The notes beneath the pieces were generated by a model. It was not told the origin of the DNA, made no database searches, and saw only the letters and a program-made list of their open reading frames with translations. The position numbers and the translations under genes were made by a program. This document shows, piece after piece, positions 11,101 through 23,200 of a stretch of 64,000 nucleotides of DNA. How positions within the stretch are numbered: the stretch's first letter is position 1; every line of letters starts with the position of its first letter. Source of the stretch: Scilla litardierei (taxonomy: Eukaryota > Streptophyta > Magnoliopsida > Asparagales > Asparagaceae); the NCBI GenBank assembly GCA_030789695.1, contig CM061132.1:161120817-161184816 (forward strand), in the 5' to 3' direction.

Positions 11101-14100
11101 GCGGGCGGCGAAGGAGTGTGGCTACATGGGGACCCCGACGAGAGTATGTTGACGAGTGGGATGATGTAGGTGCACTCGCCAACGAGAGGACCATGGGATT
11201 GTACAGTGGAGCGCAGTGTAGCATCCTTACTAGAGACGTCAGGCAGCGAACAGGGAAGGGCCACCACGAGGTGACGCCAACCCAGAGACGAGGATGAGGA
11301 AGTTGAAGGCATCACTTTTTGATGAGAAGGACCCCGATGGGTGGATTTACCAGATAGATATGTATTTTGATGTCATGGGCTTCACTGAGACAGAGAAACT
11401 GAGGGCGGTAGCATTGAGCTTCGAGGGTAAGGCTCTTTCGTGGTACATGTGGACCCAGAAGCAGATGTCTGTACGGACGTGGAGAGAGCTAACCGAGTGC
11501 CTCATGGAGAGATTTCAGGAGACCCATGGGGAGTGCTGTTTAAGCAGCTATACGCCTTGAGGTAGGATGTGACCGTACGGGACTATATTACGAAGTTTGA
11601 GACACTCTTGAGCCGAGTGGAGGGTGTGTCTGAAGAATCGATGGATGGAAACTTTCTGAAGGGGCTGAAACCGGCCGTGAGAGCCAAGCTGAGGTACAGG
11701 ACCCTCAGGGGTTGACTCCATGATGCGGGTGGCCAGGAGAGTGTAGGACAAGCTGACCGAGAAGAGGCGGTCTAGGGGAGCTTGGGGCGGAGTTGCTGCA
11801 TGCAGTCCAGCTCCGTTGCAACACCCAAGATCACGGCAGGGACCCCAGTGACGGAGGCCCGGCCAGGAGGGCAGACTCGCCGTATGACAGTCGGAGATGA
11901 GGGAGCGAAGGGCGAAAGGCTTTTGCTTCAAGTGTGACAAGAGGTTTACACCGGGGCATCGGTGTGCTGGGATGGCTATGCAGCTAGAGGTGGCACCAGA
12001 GGAGGACGAGGAGGAGGCCGTGTTCCTCGATGGAGGTGAGGAGGAGGCCGAGCAGCCGTCACACTTAGATACCATGTAGATTTCTCTCAACTCAGTGGTG
12101 AGATTCACTCCTTATCACACCATGAAGTTGGCAGGAAAGGTGGCCGCTCAGGAGGTGACAATGCTGGTAGACAGTGGGGCGACACATAACTTCATCTCGC
12201 AGAGGGTGGTTAAACAGCAGGATCTTTAGCTCAGCGATACAACGACCTTTGGGGTGATCATGGGCACTGGTCGGAGGGAGGAGAGCAGGGGGTCTGCCGA
12301 GGCTTGATTCTGACCGTGCAGGGGGCTCAGATAGTGGATGATTTCTACCCATTGGAGCTGGGAATTGTCGATGTGGTGTTGGGTATGCAGTGGTTACAGA
12401 AGTTGGGTGACACCAAGTTCAACTGGAAGTTGCTCAAGATGGAGTACCAGGAGGCATGTAGGACAGTTGTGCTGATAGGCGACCCTAGCCTATGTTGTTG
12501 TGCGATATCCCTCAGATCCATGGCACAGACAGTTCTTGAGGGAGGAGAGGGCTTCATGGTGCAGTGCCAGGAGATGGGAGTAGTAGCTAAGGAGCAGAGA
12601 GTACCTGCAGAGGTGGAGGAGTTGTTGGATAGTTATGAGCACGTGTTCCAGATGCCACCGGAGTTGTCTCCCCCGCGGGATCACACCCACGCTATTGTCT
12701 TGCGTGAGGGAGCATCGCCAATTAGTATACGCCTTTACAGGTACCCACATATACAGAAGGATGAGATTTAGAGGCTCATAGGGGAGATGTTACAGGCGTG
12801 GGTGATCCAGCCTAGTGTGAGCCCTTTCTCTAGTCAGGTACTATTGGTGAAAAAGGACGGTAGTTAGAGGTTTTGTGTGGACTATCGGGCTCTCAACAAG
12901 GACACAGTGCCTGACAGATTTCCGATACCGGTGATAGACGAGCTGCTGGATGAGCTACATGGTGCGGCAATCTTTTCGAAGATTGACCTAAAGTCGAGGT
13001 ATCATCAAATCAGGATGAAGGCTGAGGACGTGCCAAAGACAGCCTTCCGAACTCATGAGAGGCACTATGAGTTCCTGGCATGACGAATGCACCCGCTACT
13101 TTTCAGGCGCTCATGAACAAGGTCTTTAGGCCATATTTGAGGAAGTTTGTCTTGGTATTCTTCGATGACATCCTAGTGTATAGCCGCACAGTGGAGGAGC
13201 ATCTACGTGATCTGGAGACGGTCCTACAAGAGTTGCAGGCCCACCAATTGTACGCTAACAAGAAGTGTGCTTTTGCCCAGCGGAAGGTGGAGTATTTGGG
13301 GCATGTTGTCTCAGCGGAGGGAGTAACAACAGACAGAGGGGAGGTAGAGGCGATGCTAGACTGGCCACAGCCGAGGACAGTACGGGCACTGCGGTGGTTT
13401 TTGGGGTTGACTGGGTACTACCGCAGATTCGTGCAGGGTTATAGCACGATCGCTTGGCCACTGACCGAGCAGCTAAAGAAGGATAGTTTTCAGTGGGATG
13501 AGGAGGCTATGAAGGCGTTCGAGGCATTGAAGCGGTCGATGTCTACGGTTCCCGTACTGGCTTTACTGGATTTCGGCAAGGCCTTTGTGGTGGAGATCAA
13601 TGCCTCGGGGTATGGCTTAGGAGCGGCACTGATGCAAGAGCAGAGGCCGATAGACTACTTCGGCCAGGTATTGTCAGCATGAGCTAGGCTGAAGTCCGTG
13701 TATGAGCGTGAGTTGATGGTGATTATGTTAGCAATCCAGAAGTGGCGATCCTATCTTTTGGGACGACAGTTTGTAGTGCGCACGGATCATCGAAGCCTGA
13801 AGTACCTGTTGGAACAGATGATGGTAGCAGAAGAGCACCAGAGGTGGATATCCAAACTTGTGGACTACAAGTTTGAGATCCAGTACAGGCCCGAATTGGA
13901 GAATAAGGCGACAGACGCTCTTTCACGTCGGGAGGTGGATGCGGGCGTTGCAGCACTGTTGGTCCCGTTATTGACTGACTGAGAACATATGTGGAGAGAG
14001 ATACAGACGGATGTGGAGATGGCTCAGTTATAGGAGGATCTTAGCCAGGGAATCGTGGACCACCCCGGTTATTCGCATGTTGATGGGAGACTACTATTTC

Positions 14101-17100
14101 AGGGCCGTCTGATGATACCACAGACTTCGGTACAGATTCCTTTGATCTTTCAAGAGTTCCATGGGAGCGCAGTAGAGGGGTACTCGGGTGTTCAGCAGAC
14201 ATATAGGCGCATGTCGAGAGATCTGTTCTGGTGGGGTATGAAGAAGGACATTGCGAGATTGGTTGCCAGTTGTGACGTATGCCAACGTCACAAGTACCTG
14301 GCCATGGCACCGGCCGGGCTGCTGCAGCCGTTGGCGCTTCCAGATCAGGTGTGTGAGGGGATCAGTATGGATTTTATTGATGGGCTGCCAAAGTCGGAGG
14401 GATACACGGTGATTCTAGTGGTGATTGATTGTCTGAGCAAGTACGGGCACTTTATTCCCTTGCGACACCCTTACACTGCGGTGACGGTAGCAGCGACATT
14501 CATACGGGAGGTGGTTCACCTACATGGGTTTTTCATGTCGATAATGTCATACAGGGACACAGTTTTTATGAGACAGTTCTGAAAGGAACTGTTTCGCTTG
14601 CAGGGGACAGCCTTGCGGAGGAGTAAGGCCTACCACCCCCAGACCGACGGCCAGACGGATGTCGTCAATAGGAGTGTCGAGACGTACCTCCGCTGCTTTA
14701 CTTCTGAGTTCCCGAGGAGTTGGTATAGGCGGCTCTCATGGACGGAGTATTGGTATAACACTTCCTATCACTCGTCCGCCCAGACTACACCATTTTGGAT
14801 TCTATATAGGCGCGACCCGCCCTCCTTAGTCCATTACAATAAGGGAGCTAACCCAGTCTCGTAGTTGGAGCAGTATTTGAGCGAGAGGGATGACATCTTG
14901 GAAGAGTTGCAGAAGCACCTGACCAGAGCACAATAGATTATGAAGGCCAAGGTCGATGGGCACCGCAGGGAGGTTCACTTTGAGGTTGGGATCATGTTTA
15001 TCTGAAGCTGAGGCCGTACAGGCAGAAATCCTTGGCCAAGCGGAGGAATGAAAAGCTGGCGGCCTGTTATTATGTGCCTTATGAGATCATATCGAGGATA
15101 GACACAGTTGCTTACAGGTTGGATCTACCGTCGGGATCGACATTGCACCCGGTGTTTCATGTATCATAGTTGAGGCGGGCTATAGGAGATCATCTGACGA
15201 CATCCACTCTACCACCTACTCTGACGGCAGGTTTGGAGGTGATACTTGAGCCTCATGAGGTTGTGGAGGTGCGACGTGAGGGCGGCCGGGGGACTGAGGT
15301 GTGCTGATACGATGGCAAGGGTTGCCGGACCACGAGACGTGAGGGCGGCCGGGGGACTGAGGTGTGCTGATACGATGGCAAGGGTTGCCGGACCACGAGA
15401 CGACTTGGGAGGGATATGACACCATCCTTTCGCAGTTTCCTGATTTCAACCTTGAGGATAAGGTTCGTCTTTTGAGGGGAGTGATGATGTGGTCTGGGTC
15501 TACACCAGGCGGAACAGGCGCGCACCCAAGGGCTGACTTATCTTTTTTGCTTATGAGTCTAGTTGTGTGTTTAGCAATTAGAGGGCTTATTAGTCTTTTA
15601 TTATATTTCATGATTAGGAGGGGGTTAAAAGCCTACGAGCCGGCCCTAGTTTATTTTATCGAAGAACGATAATCTGAATATTATTCTTGTTAGTGATTGT
15701 GGGGGATTAGGCTTGTTCCATCAATACAAGCTAGGGAGAGATCCACTCCAGAAGGGATCGTTCTATCTTAATATCAAATTCCAATCTAAAATTCTTTTTC
15801 TTCTCGTTAAATTCTGATTTGTTATCTTTTTAGAAGAAAATCGTATCATCTTCACCTGCTATCAACAACTGGAGAGCGCGGTTGCGACAACGATGTCTTA
15901 GGGGTGAACTTTTCATCACAGTTGAAGCACAACCCTTTCGCCTGCTTGTCTCTTTTCTCAGCATCTCTCATGAGCCTATATTGGTTTTTCTGTCGTGACT
16001 CGTCGTTTTTCTCCTTACTAGGTTGTTCCCCCCCTGCTGGTGCCTTTTGCCTCCTAACCGGTTTCTGATTGCGAAGATTTGATACATTCCAAGCCTCATT
16101 GGACATTTGCTCATCGGTGAGACGATTCTCTACCAACTGGGCCAAGTCCATAATTTTCATTAGTCCTCTAGGCCGATGAATGCGGAGTTATGCGTGAATG
16201 TTCGGCTTGAGCCACTTCATGAAGCACTACTTCAATGTCTCATTCGGTATGTCTTGGCTCGCCCTGAGAGTACCTCAAATTTCTTTCTATTTTTCTTGAC
16301 GGATCCATTCTATTGGAGTGCCGGCAACTGCTTCCGTAGATTTTCTCCTTGGATATCTCAAAACTCCACGGGTATCTTAAAACTTGTCCACTAACAGTTC
16401 GTGAGCTCCTCCCATGATCGTATAAGTCATAGATGCTCCCTCCACAGAAACCAAGTGAGCATCTCCACTTCGAAACAGACGCCGACCGCCTCTAGTTTTT
16501 GTCCATTCTTTAGGCATGTCACTGCAAAGATTATTTCAGATCGTTAAATCCAGCCATAAGGATCATCTCCTCGAAGAGTATCATCTTCATCGTTCTCACT
16601 TTGCCATCAATTCCAAGCCGCTCCTGTCCACTCGTCCTTCTGCATGTCTATAGTAAGGAGATGATAATAATTGTCGTATTGTACCTTTTTGCATCGCCCA
16701 TAGCCACTCAAAGGACATCCTCCTTTATCGTCATTGCCGCCCCAGCCATCATCATCCGAAGCATAGTCATCAATATTCTCTTGAAAGCATGTGTTCTCGT
16801 CATAATCACCCTGAAACTCCTTGTAGGCTGGAAATACTCGGCATCATCGTTTATATGCCGCATACCAAGACCCACGAAATCCCTGGGGCTCTTTAACGTC
16901 ATCCTACGGTTTGTGAAGCAGCTCAAAATCATCGATGATGTCTCGGCGGGCCCCACGTAAGTCGGATGCCCCGAATAATCTACCCAAGACTCAGCGGACC
17001 TCTGGCCGGTTGCCAAGGGTATGCAAGGGCTCTGTCGACCTTGCAGGGCTTTGGCAGAGTCCCCAACGGATCTGCTGGTGCAGGCAACCCTGCTGGGCCC

Positions 17101-20100
17101 ATGCATGGTGCAGGTAGCACTAAAGGGGCATGCATGCAGCCATGTAGGGCCTGGTGGCAGGGTGGGTCGGTGGACTTGCAAGCTAGGCCTTAGGCCGTCT
17201 TGTCCCTCGTTGTCTCCCATCACTTTCTCGAATTCTCGATCCGTGTCAGAGAGCAATTCTTCGACGACTTTTTCGTTCTTATCATTCTCTTTCGCCAAAG
17301 TTGTCGTCTTTTGCCTCAGATCTGGATTTTTACATAAATCTCAATTTATCAACGCCTTCATATTGGAAAAACTCTCGAGTTAGGGTTTGTATGGAAGCAC
17401 TTTGTTGTGTTAGGCTTGCATGAGAGCTTCAAACTTTTTCTTCGACGCTTTGGATCATTCTTTGATTGAAACCGTAACATCAGATCTGAGTTTCTCCATG
17501 GAGTTATTTAAGTTTATAATTTCAATGCCATATTTTTCATCCAAAACTTTGATCTTTTCATTCGATCTTATTGTCATCATGAGTATCACATCACTCTGAT
17601 ACCAAACTGATAGGATCTGCTGGGGTTTCGATGAATAAAGTTGGATTTTGGTGGACATGTGAGATTTTTAGTGGACAATAGGGATTTTTAGGATTTAATA
17701 GAAGAGATGGGAAAAGGTGGCATTTTTATTGATATAACTGAAATATAAAAGGGATACAAGATAGATTTGAGTTCTTTCGAAAGAAACTCGCTCTTCCTTG
17801 GCTACGTTCGAGAGGTGGACCGCTCTTCCAAACTTTTATTCAAGACGACGTCGCAATCTCCAACAAAAGAGTTTCTTCTATCAAGATTTAACACACCTTC
17901 TCTAATCCCCCATAGCCCCATATACATAATACATTGAAAAGCCAAAATTACAGAAACAACACTAAAGCTGAAAATTATAAAATGACCCCTTAAAACTGAA
18001 ATCACAAAAAAAAAACCATACGGCTCCAAAAATTCCAGACCAGACCTTTTTCATAATATGAGGTCTCATCAGAGGTCTCATCAGATACACATCAGATTTA
18101 ATCATATATGACAACATTTCATAATCTGATTATTGGGCATATGTCAAAACCACTTTCCTACTTGAGCTTGCCATGTCCAATTATTGTATCATTTTAATCG
18201 AAATGAGTCTAATAATTTCAAGAGCCAACCTTCTAGCCAATGAATCTCTTAATTTTAGCTATAGCTTTATTAAGGGATGCAACATCATATTTAATTAGAC
18301 AAGACATCGTTGCATCATAATCGAAGATTGTCAAAAAACCATTTTGTAGCTTGAGGGCTATCAATATATAATGTTAGTTTTGACATATAATGTTAGTTTT
18401 GACATCTGATATCCCTTCTTACAGGGGCTATTTAGGTCGCATGGAAATGCTCCAAGATAAATTGGTCCGGCAAAACAAAGTAAATGTCGTTATCTATTAT
18501 ACAATTGAGGGATGCTTTTAATGATGTTGCTGACTAGGACAAAAGGGTGTAGAAAGGCGGTTAGGATTTAATCTTGAAGAATCAATGGATATAATGAGAG
18601 AGTGAAATTTTGAGCTGAAACCTCTAGAATTTTGATGGAAAATTTTTGAGGAAAAAACCCTAAAATTTTAGGAAAAATTAAATCTTGATGGAACTAATTT
18701 TTGGGATAACTAAAATTTTGGGGAAACTAAATTTGGATGGAACTAAATTTTGGGAGAACTAAATTCTGTAGGGAAACAAAATTTTAATTCCTAAAATTTT
18801 GGCAGAAACTAAATTTGGATGTGCCTAAATTTTGGAGTAACGAAATTTTTTTGAGGGGATTTAATCTGGAGAGAACTAAATTTTGGAAGAACTAAATTTT
18901 TTGGGAGCACTATTTTTTTTGGGGAAAATAGAATTTTAATTTAAAATTTTAGGAGGAACTAAATCTGGAGGGAACTAATATTTTAAATTTTAAGTGGAAT
19001 TAAATTTGAAGGGAACTAAATTTTTAAGGGCAACTAAATTCTCTGGGAGAATGTTGGGAGATATTTTGCGGGTGGCTTCAAATATTACGATACATTTTAA
19101 AGAGGCTGATAACTTTTTGGGATTTTGAATGGGCTGAAATTTTTTGCAGGAATATTTTGAACGCATAGTGATCTATGGTCACGACTTATGATTAGTGTGT
19201 GTGAGAGCGGTTTCGATCCTATGAAAAATAACAGAGAATGGAGTTTTGAAGGACGCATATGAGGCTTAGTCTCATATCTCATGATACACATTATATAAAT
19301 ATAAGAATAATGTGTATCATATGGCATATGAGGCAATGCCTCATATGGGTGGCTTCAAATATTACGATACATTTTAAAGAGGCTGATAACTTTTTGGGAT
19401 TTTGAATGGGCTGAAATTTTTTGGAGGAATATTTTGAACGCATAGTGATCTATGGTCACGACTTATGATTAGTGTGTGAGAGAGCGGTTTCGATCCTATG
19501 AAAAATAACAGAGAATGGAGTTTTGAAGGACGCATATGAGGCTTAGTCTCATATCTCATGATACACATTATATAAATATAAGAATAATGTGTATCATATG
19601 GCATATGAGGCAATGCCTCATATACCAAGACACTAAAAGATGGCAAGTACAGCAAGTACAAGCCCATGTGGTGCTTGTACTTGCCCCTTTTTGTGTCTTC
19701 TATATGAGGCATTGCCTCATATATCATATGATACCCATTATTCTATATATATATATGAGAAAACATGAAATATGGTGTCATATGAGAAAATACTCTTCTA
19801 TGACAGTTAGAGATTCTACTGCAAGTATATTTTTGGACGATCAATATTGTTCAACTTGTTCTTCATATTCTAAAACCCCCAAAGCACCAAAGATCTAGTG
19901 AATCCTTGGCTATTTGGTGTTGAATTTAGAAGTTGAAAAATATTCTATTACTACAAAACTGTTAAACTTTTAGTTATTTGATGCATGTGTAAATATGATG
20001 CAAATTACACGATTTTTTGATATATTTATATTTAAGAATACGTAGATTAACTTCAATTGTGCCGACTGTCTAGAAAATATGCAAGTATGGATTTTTTAAC

Positions 20101-20219
20101 TGCCATAGGAGATGATTTTCTCATTCGACACCCTATTTCCCGTTATATATATATATATAGTGTGTATATATATATATATATGGTAAAGGGATCCTAAGGT
20201 GCCTCCTTAGATCCCCTTA

Positions 20220-20277
<58 letters not shown>

Positions 20278-23200
20278 TAAAGGGATCCTAAGGTGCCTCC
20301 TTAGATCCCCTTACCATATATATATATATATACACACTATATATATATATAGTGTGTGTGTGTAAAAGATTAATGGGGTCAGGTGGCCTTGGCCACAATA
20401 TAGGCTGCCCACTCCCTTACATGGGGGTGTGAGTGGCCTAGATTGTGGCCGCGGAGGGAATCCCCTCCTAGGCCACCTGATACTCATACATACATACATA
20501 CATTCATACATATACATATAGATACGCATACATGTATGCATGTATGTGTATCTATATGTATATATGTGTGTATATATACATATGGTAAACCGGGTTTCAA
20601 CGGCTCAAGGAGGAAAATTTTCTCATTGGTCGCGTGATACCAATACCCCTATTTTTAAATTATTTTGTAGGATATGTTCTACACCTCATGGGAGGATCAC
20701 CATACCAAAAATCAAGTGAAGCTAATGCTATTTGACCATCAATCTAATTGTTACAAATTCAATGATTTCAGAACAATAGAACTTTTTGTAACGGGTGGAT
20801 CGAGGGTCAAATGCCCTATGGTTCACATATATTTGGAATTTTAGAATGTATACAACGATTTTTAAAAAAGGAGGAGATTGGCGCCGTGAGTTGGCCAATG
20901 AGAAAATTCCTCCTTGGCCAGCTGAGGCCCATTTTGCACACGCGCACACACACACGAACTGTGACCATATGTCATTGGGTATTCAAAATATTATCATAAA
21001 AAAGTTAAACCCATTCAAAATCTACCCCCTCTGAAAAATTGAAGCCTCATTCAAAATATCTCATCCCTAAATTCAATCCCATTCAAAATCCCTTCCAAAA
21101 ATTTACAACCACCTTCAAAATATCATCCAACAAAATTTTTTAATTACATCCAAACTAAAGTTTAGTTCCACTAGAGAATTTAGTTCTCACAAAAAATTTT
21201 GTTCACTCCAGATTTAGTCCATACCAAAATTTTAAATTAAAATCTAGTCCTCCAACGAATTTAGTTCCCCAAAAAAATTTTTAGTTCCTGCAGAAATTTA
21301 GGTCACTTCAGATTTAGTTCCCTTCAAAATTTAAAATTTTACTTTCCCGATATTAGTTTCCTCTTGATTTAGTTTCCCTCAAAATTTAAATTTTAGTGCC
21401 ACCTAAAATTTAGTTTCATCCAGTCTTATCCGCCCCCAAATTGGTAGGGGTTTCACTCAAAATTTTCACAAACTCTCATCCTAAAAATTGATTCCTTAAA
21501 ATTAAATATTAACCGTCTTTCTACCCACATCTTTATCCTAGTTTGCAAACCCATTCAAAAACATCAATCATTCTTATTACACACACATACCACTAATTAG
21601 GTTTTGATTCAGTGCATCTTGAAACTTGTTGCTTTGACCCAATGTCAGAAAACCAATTTACCAAAAAACTCAAACTATTCAGTCATGGGCTGACAATGTA
21701 TATTATGCTAACGTTATGACTTATCATGGTTTTTGCTATTAGAGCATTTGTATTACTATCGGCTCATTTCCTTATTTCTTATCAACAAAAGTAATATCAT
21801 AAAACAATATCATAGGAGAAAATGGATTAAGTTTCAAAAGAGGAGGAACAAGAAGTCGTCAATAATAATTTTGGAGTAACTACCACTTTTATCCTTAATT
21901 GAGAAGAATTGATTTGGTGTTATCTTCTTTCTAGGTGACATTGTAACTTCAGTAATTTGATTTCCTTATACAAAGGAGTTAGAATTAGACAATTTAGCTT
22001 TCGGTTAAAAGCAAAGTCGATTGCTAGATGGAGCCATATGTTGCCTTCTAAATGTTCTCTCTTGGTCTTATTACCTATTTATCTGTCTCTATCCATGTCT
22101 AGAACTTTTTTTATCTTTTCTTTATTGTTCATTTAGGCCCTGTTACATTCTGGAAAATCTCTTTTGATCTCTGCATGTACTTCTCTTTCATCTATTATTC
22201 TATATATGTTCCACTTTTCCTAGATTTTCTTTACAGTACCTTTTATTTTTGTCATGTTCCAACATCACTGAAATAATAGTATTAATAAAGAGACCGATAC
22301 TAGCCGATCACAATCCTCATATACAAGAATTGCGAAGCCTATCTCCATCAAGAAGACAAAATATCAACTATTTAAATAAGATAGAGTACAAAACATCAAG
22401 TTTCATTTCCAGACAAAATACATGTTCAAAACATGCTTACAAATGTTCATAATATAGATTACATGAGAATCATGCAGAATTCTTACATGAAAATGTCTTG
22501 ATAAATAGTTAACATTTAAGAATGATATGCAAGCTACCTAAAAGACTAATTCTCCTCAGGATCCATGATAATCTCCAAACAATTAGGTAAAACATGGACC
22601 ACACAGATCTAAAAATAATAGATAAGTTAATTGCCCTATAAATGAATAAAGCATGTTAAGCAGCTTAAGCGTGAAAACTGAATAAGAACAACAATATGCA
22701 AACTGACATAAATATTTCATGTATGCAAAACAAAGATGACATGTCATGAAGATATTCTTTCTCAACAATGAATATACAATGAAACTAAACATGTCATATC
22801 TTAATGCAATCAAAACTTCACACTGCGGTTGACTTGGGTCTAACTCTGGTTTACTTGGGTCTTACAACCGTAAGCTAGTGATCGGGTTACTTTAACCTAG
22901 GCATGCACAGTAAATACCCTTATGGTGGAGACATAAACATCTGACATACCAATATAAATAATCAGAATTATGCACATACATGCATAAAAGATGTCCATGA
23001 AATTTCCAAATAAAACAATGTATTCGACACATATTTCAACATGCATTTCGATACATAACCATAGCCAACAACACAATCTATGCATATGTATCTTCATATA
23101 CCTATAATAAGCAACACCTATAATAAGAAATGCATAATTATGCTCATAGACCACAATTCCAGTGTCAACAAGCATAGATGATTTTCATGAAATAAACAAC

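Larger units (their letters stand above)
9895..15848 (+). mobile_element. Ty3/gypsy chromovirus with both LTRs and TSD
   Basis: The element has LTRs at 9895-10255 and 15482-15848, an initiator-Met primer site (10258-10270) and a polypurine tract GAGGGGAG (15474-15481). A perfect 5-bp target duplication TCTTC lies at 9890-9894 and 15849-15853. Internal order is gag, protease, reverse transcriptase, RNase H, integrase, chromodomain, which defines a chromovirus; the LTR length of about 360 bp suggests a Reina-like clade (inference). Stops and frame breaks in every domain show it is no longer autonomous. It lies within the remains of the opposite-strand gag-only element. Confidence 0.92.
9316..18088 (-). 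mobile_element. gag-only Ty3/gypsy element, minus strand, split by a nested element
   Basis: Two related direct repeats (9321-9774 and 17608-18083) act as LTRs. On the minus strand the right one is followed by TTTGGTATCAGAGTGATG (17604-17587), an initiator-Met-tRNA primer site, then gag (about 17560-15852). Beyond gag only a scrap of the pol C-terminus remains next to the left LTR (9894-9775). GATAC occurs at 9316-9320 and 18084-18088 as a candidate TSD. When the inserted plus-strand chromovirus (9895-15848) is set aside, gag joins directly to the pol tail, so pol was already deleted before that insertion. Confidence 0.75.
18490..21590. mobile_element. 3-kb long-inverted-repeat (fold-back) element
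   Basis: The left arm (about 18490-19215) is the inverted complement of the right arm (about 20930-21590). Outer ends TAGGACAAAAGGGTG and its complement near 21520-21540, the AACTAAATTTTGG-rich midsections and an inner TATGGTCACGA/CTGTGACCATA block line up in order. Arms are degenerate but colinear over some 700 bp. The centre contains a 277-bp tandem duplication, smaller hairpins and (TA)n tracts. No transposase frame was seen, so it is non-autonomous; superfamily unknown. Confidence 0.65.

Noticed and set aside
10645..11315. Long open frames on both strands (145 and 226 codons)
   Set aside because: They follow the GC palindrome array inside chromovirus gag; the minus frame is a shadow and the plus frame is the repeat-coded linker.
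20443..20637. 64-codon frame with His/Thr repeats
   Set aside because: Product of an ATACATACAT microsatellite; no gene.
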